The notes below the pieces were generated by a model that saw only the letters and a program-made list of their open reading frames with translations, was not told the DNA's origin and did not search any database. From Moniliophthora roreri (Eukaryota > Basidiomycota > Agaricomycetes > Agaricales > Marasmiaceae), in NCBI GenBank assembly GCA_001466705.2, contig LATX02000200.1:1054001-1118000 (forward strand): DNA of 64,000 nucleotides, in the 5' to 3' direction. Below are positions 60,324 through 64,000 of this stretch, one piece after another. Both the position numbers and the translations under genes were made by a program. Position 1 is the stretch's first letter. Every line of letters begins with the position of its first letter.

Positions 60324-60525
60324 CTGGATGTCTTGAAGTTGTCGAGCACGACTTTTTCCAGATTGTTGTGTACCGTCACGGGAGTAGCTGACTAAGAACT
60401 GTACAGTTGCACGGAAGCTACCGCAGCCACTTCTCCACGTGCCCAAGCACGGTGTCATGACCGAGTCCTAAATTCGTACTTTAGTTTCAAATACTAGTAG
60501 TAGCTAATAACAATTCGTATCGTTA

Positions 60526-60782
60526 CAGCCGTTTGAAAAAGTGTCGAGACTCGTGTGAACTTTATAGAATAAAATAAAATAATTAATTCCCTCGTCCCAA
60601 CCGCATCTATGTGCACATCCCTTGCCTCTAACTGCCATTCCTTAACGAGTACTTGTTGTAGTCAGATACTCTGCAGTTAGACAATGGCGGGACAGTGGTG
60701 GAGGGACAGTCGGTACTGATTAGAATTAATGATTTTATTATTAAGTTCACACGCGGCGAGTCTCAACACTTTCAAACGGCTG
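60526..60782. mobile_element. MITE with TA target duplication (Tc1/mariner-like)
   Basis: A 257-bp unit is flanked by TA on both sides (60524-60525 and 60783-60784). Its ends are imperfect inverted repeats of about 60 bp: left CAGCCGTTTGAAAAAGTGTC and onward, right (revcomp) CAGCCGTTTGAAAGTGTTGA and onward; both continue through GAGACTCG, GTGTGAAC and AATAAAAT to about ATTAATTC. There is no ORF. It lies between RPL17 and the Ras-GEF gene. Confidence 0.85.
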
Positions 60783-61006
60783 TAATAACAAAAAACCGGA
60801 AACTCGTTACATGTTGGAGTTAATAGATCAGACGAAAATGCAAGGAACGATACAGTACGCAGACGGGAAAAAAATTGAATTTGTCATGCTTGTAAGATGA
60901 ATGAAGTAGAAAAGTTGATTGTGTGATAATGGCAGCGATAGCGCAATGAGAAATGGTGTATAATGAGTGGGAACGGTGTCAAGCAGCAACGCTCTCGAAT
61001 TATTAC
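60783..61006. other. Short intergenic region
   Basis: It separates the MITE from the Ras-GEF stop codon. Nothing was recognised apart from A/T-rich sequence. Confidence 0.4.
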
Positions 61007-63742
61007 TTAGACAGCCCCCTTCAATCCGAATCGATTCATAACCAGTGAAGCCTTGGATTTCTTCGGAGCCAGAACCTTCGGGTCGTCAAAGACGTAATAA
61101 TTTTTATCTCTTTGGACGGCTAACCAAGCATTGATTTGCTGGCAGCGTGGAGACTTCGCTTCAAGACCAGCGCTGTTAAAAGAATGCAGTCAGAACACAC
61201 AAGCTAGCAACGAGAATGAGATATACCTTCGCGCATCAAACCTCTTGTTGATTTCCTTCTCGTTTTCGGGCGGGAAGTTGTTCAACTGTTCGACGAGCCA
61301 GTCTTGGATAAAGGGGATACGAACAAACTTGTATGGAACACGTCCATTCTCCAGAACTTTTTGGACTGTCATGTAGGCAACTCAAATGAGGAAGATAGTA
61401 CTCACCATTCATGATATTTCGGACGACATTGACACCTACCAAATTGACAAGCTTTTTGCCGCTGGCCGCAGACACGGGATTTGAGTCTGATTTAATTACC
61501 TCGACATCTCGGATGAGTTGGCCAATAATTGGGATGAAAGGTTGATGTTTGTCCTTTACCCCTTCAAGCGCTTCGCGGTACAGCCCATAGTTGTCGAAAC
61601 CGTTGAAGTAGTCTTCTAAAACTTTGTAACGAGCTTTCTGCTGAGTGTTAATCATCTGACATCTGATCAGCAGGAACTTCATTCAACAGGCGCAGGCGAC
61701 TTACGAGTAGCGTCTCTTGCAGGTGATATATGGGTGGAGATACTAAGGCAGCACGAATGGCATTCGCGCAACTAAAATTGTTCATCTCGATGCATTTCTG
61801 CAGATTACGAGTCAGAACTGACAGGAGAAACAAAATCGACTAAAGAACATACCGTGGCAACGTCCACCCAGAAATGAAGAACTTCTACGCGTTTTTCCTT
61901 TGTTTCCATGGCCAGAACGGTATCGATGATCCATAGATACACTGATCGTTCCCATCTGACGAGTTGCAGGATCTGAGCATGCGACTCTCTCTCCTCGTGA
62001 CCCATCCAATAACGTAGTGCGCACTCTGGTTCAAAACTCGCGTACTTGGCAGCCCCTTGGATCGTTAATTGTCGTGCTAGCTCTACCTGGCCCCCTAGAG
62101 TGTTGAACTGGGAAAGGTGGAGAGTAAAGTTATCTTCTGCACCCAAAGTAACTTTAAAATTTGTTGGTTCAGGATCCTCGACACCTTGGGCAGCTGTAAC
62201 GTAGTGGTCTTGACGCCAAATTTTGCGACTGACACGACCGTGAGCAGCATCGTCCAGAAGGCGCACAATCCTGCTGCTCATGGTGTCAGGGACCCGATCG
62301 ATCAGATCATTGAGGACGAACTGCTGAAGAGCATTGATGAGGTCATCGTTGTCCACCCCGTCGTCCCAATATTGAGCGAGCCAGATGATAATAAGGTGAC
62401 CCACACGAATGCGATTTGTCGCGACCTCCCTCGTCCATACGCGAAGCTGAGCAGCGTTCATGCCACTAGGCGGCTGCTCATGGAAACGCTCCTTCAGCTT
62501 CGAAACGACCCATACTGGGCAGATAAAGTAACGAAGCCCAAAGAAAAGCTGTTGACAGATCTTGAGATCCTTGAGGAGATCTCTCGACGTCGCCATTCGG
62601 ATAAGCGCTGTAAGAGACGCGGCTTTCATGTCTCCTGAAGGTGAAAGCCGAACATCCACGGTCTCACCTTCAAGTGGGGGCATGACAATGTCCTTTTCAG
62701 GGTGTTCTGGGTCCGGTACAAAATAGGCGGCGGAGTTGCGAAGGAAGAAAGGGATATCAGGTAGAGGTTTGTGTCGTAACATATATTCTTCGATCTGCTT
62801 CATCTTTGAACCTGAACCCAAGTCCGTCTGACTTGACAAGCCGTCTGGCACAGAACCCGCAAGAGTGATACTCGATTTGGATTTCGACGATGAAAGGAGA
62901 GATGCAAACGAGGGTCGCAAGTTGCGGGCTTTCTGCACGATAGAAGTACCAGACGCAAGTTGAGGGCCCTTTAGATCTGAAGTCGATGTTTCTTCGAGCG
63001 TGTCACACTCGATAAAGGAAGGCAGTTCGGACGTGAAAGTTTCCGGTGTACCAGCAACCCCTGGATCGCGGACAGCTTCCTCAACGTCTACCACCGAAGG
63101 ATCCTTGGTAGGAGTCTGTGGTCGGACCTCAGGTTGGGCAAACACGTCGAAAGAGTCACCAAGATAAATTCCAGATCGATGCTCTGAGGATTGCCTGGAA
63201 AGTGTCCCCCTAGGTCTGGTGTGACTTTCGTTTGCGACCTCTTCTGTCTTCTCGCCGAGGCAAGGACAAGTTTGGTTCTTTTTGACAATAGTGTCCGCAA
63301 CATTGAGCAGGTCCTGAAGAGTGTGCACAAACATGTCCATAACCTCTGGCACCAGCCGAATATCATCTGGAACTTTCCGAGCTGCCGCCATGTAATCCGC
63401 GAAGAAAGCACTGGCAAAGTTAACGTGGTACTTTGCCATCTCGTAGCGGGGAAAGATGCGGACCTCTTCGGGGAGAGAGTCCATGGAGCGGAGGATGGAG
63501 TTTAAGGAAGCGAAGAAAATGGGGACGAGACCACGCAGAATCTCCAGATCCTGGTAGCTGCGTCGGATTTGGTTTATGACTCGTAGAATGGATGGATATC
63601 CCTTTTCCAGGCTGAATCTGGAACCTTGGGACACTGGCCGAACTAGCGAGATGGCAGGTTGATTGCTTGTGCTACTCTCCGCATCGCATTGTTGAATATC
63701 ACCGGCTACGTCTTTGGAAAGGTAACTAATGGATGAAGGCAT
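61007..63742 (-). CDS. Ras guanine nucleotide exchange factor (CDC25 type)
   Basis: From Met 63742 (MPSSISYLSKDVAGDIQQCD) a Ser/Thr/Pro-rich N-terminal region of about 370 residues precedes the RasGEF_N (REM) module (MKAASLTALIRMATSRDLLK, FFGLRYFICPVWVVSKLKER). The catalytic CDC25 domain follows: VELARQLTIQGAAKYASFEP (the ARQLT hallmark), QLVRWERSVYLWIIDTVLAM, FWVDVA, KCIEMNNFSCANAIRAALVS, YKVLEDYFNGFDNYGLYREA and QPFIPIIGQLIRDVE. The tail ends SLVMNRFGLKGAV at 61007. The frame is open upstream to 63925, giving alternative starts at 63845 (MAELTP) and 63925. It would activate Ras- or Rap/Bud-type GTPases. Introns lie near 61834, 61700 and 61400-61230. Confidence 0.87.
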
Positions 63743-63967
63743 GTTGTAGGTGTGGGTGGTGGTAGCGCGATGTAAGGAGTTGTGGGTGTTGGATAAACAA
63801 AACCAACGGGTTAGGTTTATATCACTCACGGGAGTGAGCTCTGCCATTATTGTTGATAGGATGCCGGGCCTTGCTCGTGGCATTGTTGTCGAACCGTTCA
63901 CCTGCCAACTTGGGCAAACAAGCATAATGGCGCAGGAGCTCGGACCCCCGACAATGGGTGTGGATGT

Positions 63968-64000
63968 CGTTCGGAAATTTTGGCAAAATGGCCAGTTTTT
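63968..64000. repeat. GGCAAAATGG motif at the window edge, shared with the hAT ends
   Basis: The last bases contain ttttggcaaaatggccag. The core GGCAAAATGG also occurs in the subterminal repeats of the hAT copies (e.g. near 35560 and 36555). It may be the tip of another related element cut by the window. Confidence 0.25.

Overview
The window looks like nuclear DNA of a mushroom-forming basidiomycete (Agaricomycetes). Genes are dense and intron-rich, introns are mostly about 48-70 bp with GT..AG ends and CTGAC/CTAAC-like branch points, and the gene set fits a plant-litter or wood saprotroph: two P450s, two class 3 secreted lipases, a GDSL/CE16 esterase, and a GH131 glucanase with a C-terminal CBM1. 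The transposon complement (hAT, a Plavaka-like fragment, a Copia-like gag) is also typical of this group. All gene models were built by eye from splice signals and conserved protein motifs; no search was run.

Layout. 1-9.8 kb: 3' part cut off of a YTP1/DUF2427-type membrane protein (-), a small RING protein (+), a decayed F-box/LRR-like gene (-), a 20-exon family 2 glycosyltransferase (+), and a single-pass MIR-domain protein (-). 9.9-17.8 kb: two tandem P450 genes (-) that arose by a duplication including their promoters. 17.9-25.3 kb: a disordered protein (-), RNA polymerase III subunit RPC11 (-), a SPRY protein (+), a two-RRM protein (+) and a class 3 lipase (-). 27.9-32.2 kb: a second class 3 lipase (+) head-to-head with the first, and CDC48 (-).

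32.4-42.1 kb is a transposon nest. It starts with a 5'-truncated FAD-linked oxidase, followed by a tRNA-like SINE head and a G-rich telomere-like tract. Then come four segments of hAT elements and a Plavaka-like gene fragment, joined at three single-N positions (35981, 38222, 39549), and finally a Copia-like gag start with a candidate LTR. The two ends of the hAT element lie in unrelated host sequence, so this stretch is probably several copies joined by scaffolding rather than one locus.

42.5-63.9 kb returns to single-copy genes: a CE16-like esterase (+), then all on the minus strand VAP/Scs2, GH131-CBM1, a CSC1/OSCA-type channel, NDUFS4, RICTOR (TORC2), ribosomal protein uL22/RPL17 and a Ras-GEF. 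A 257-bp MITE with TA target duplications lies in the RPL17 promoter region. No new multi-gene system was found. The most distinctive signals are extreme microexons (3, 5, 5, 7 and 7 nt) required to complete conserved proteins, a GC-AG intron in RPC11, the MIR-only PMT-like protein, and the structure of the transposon nest.
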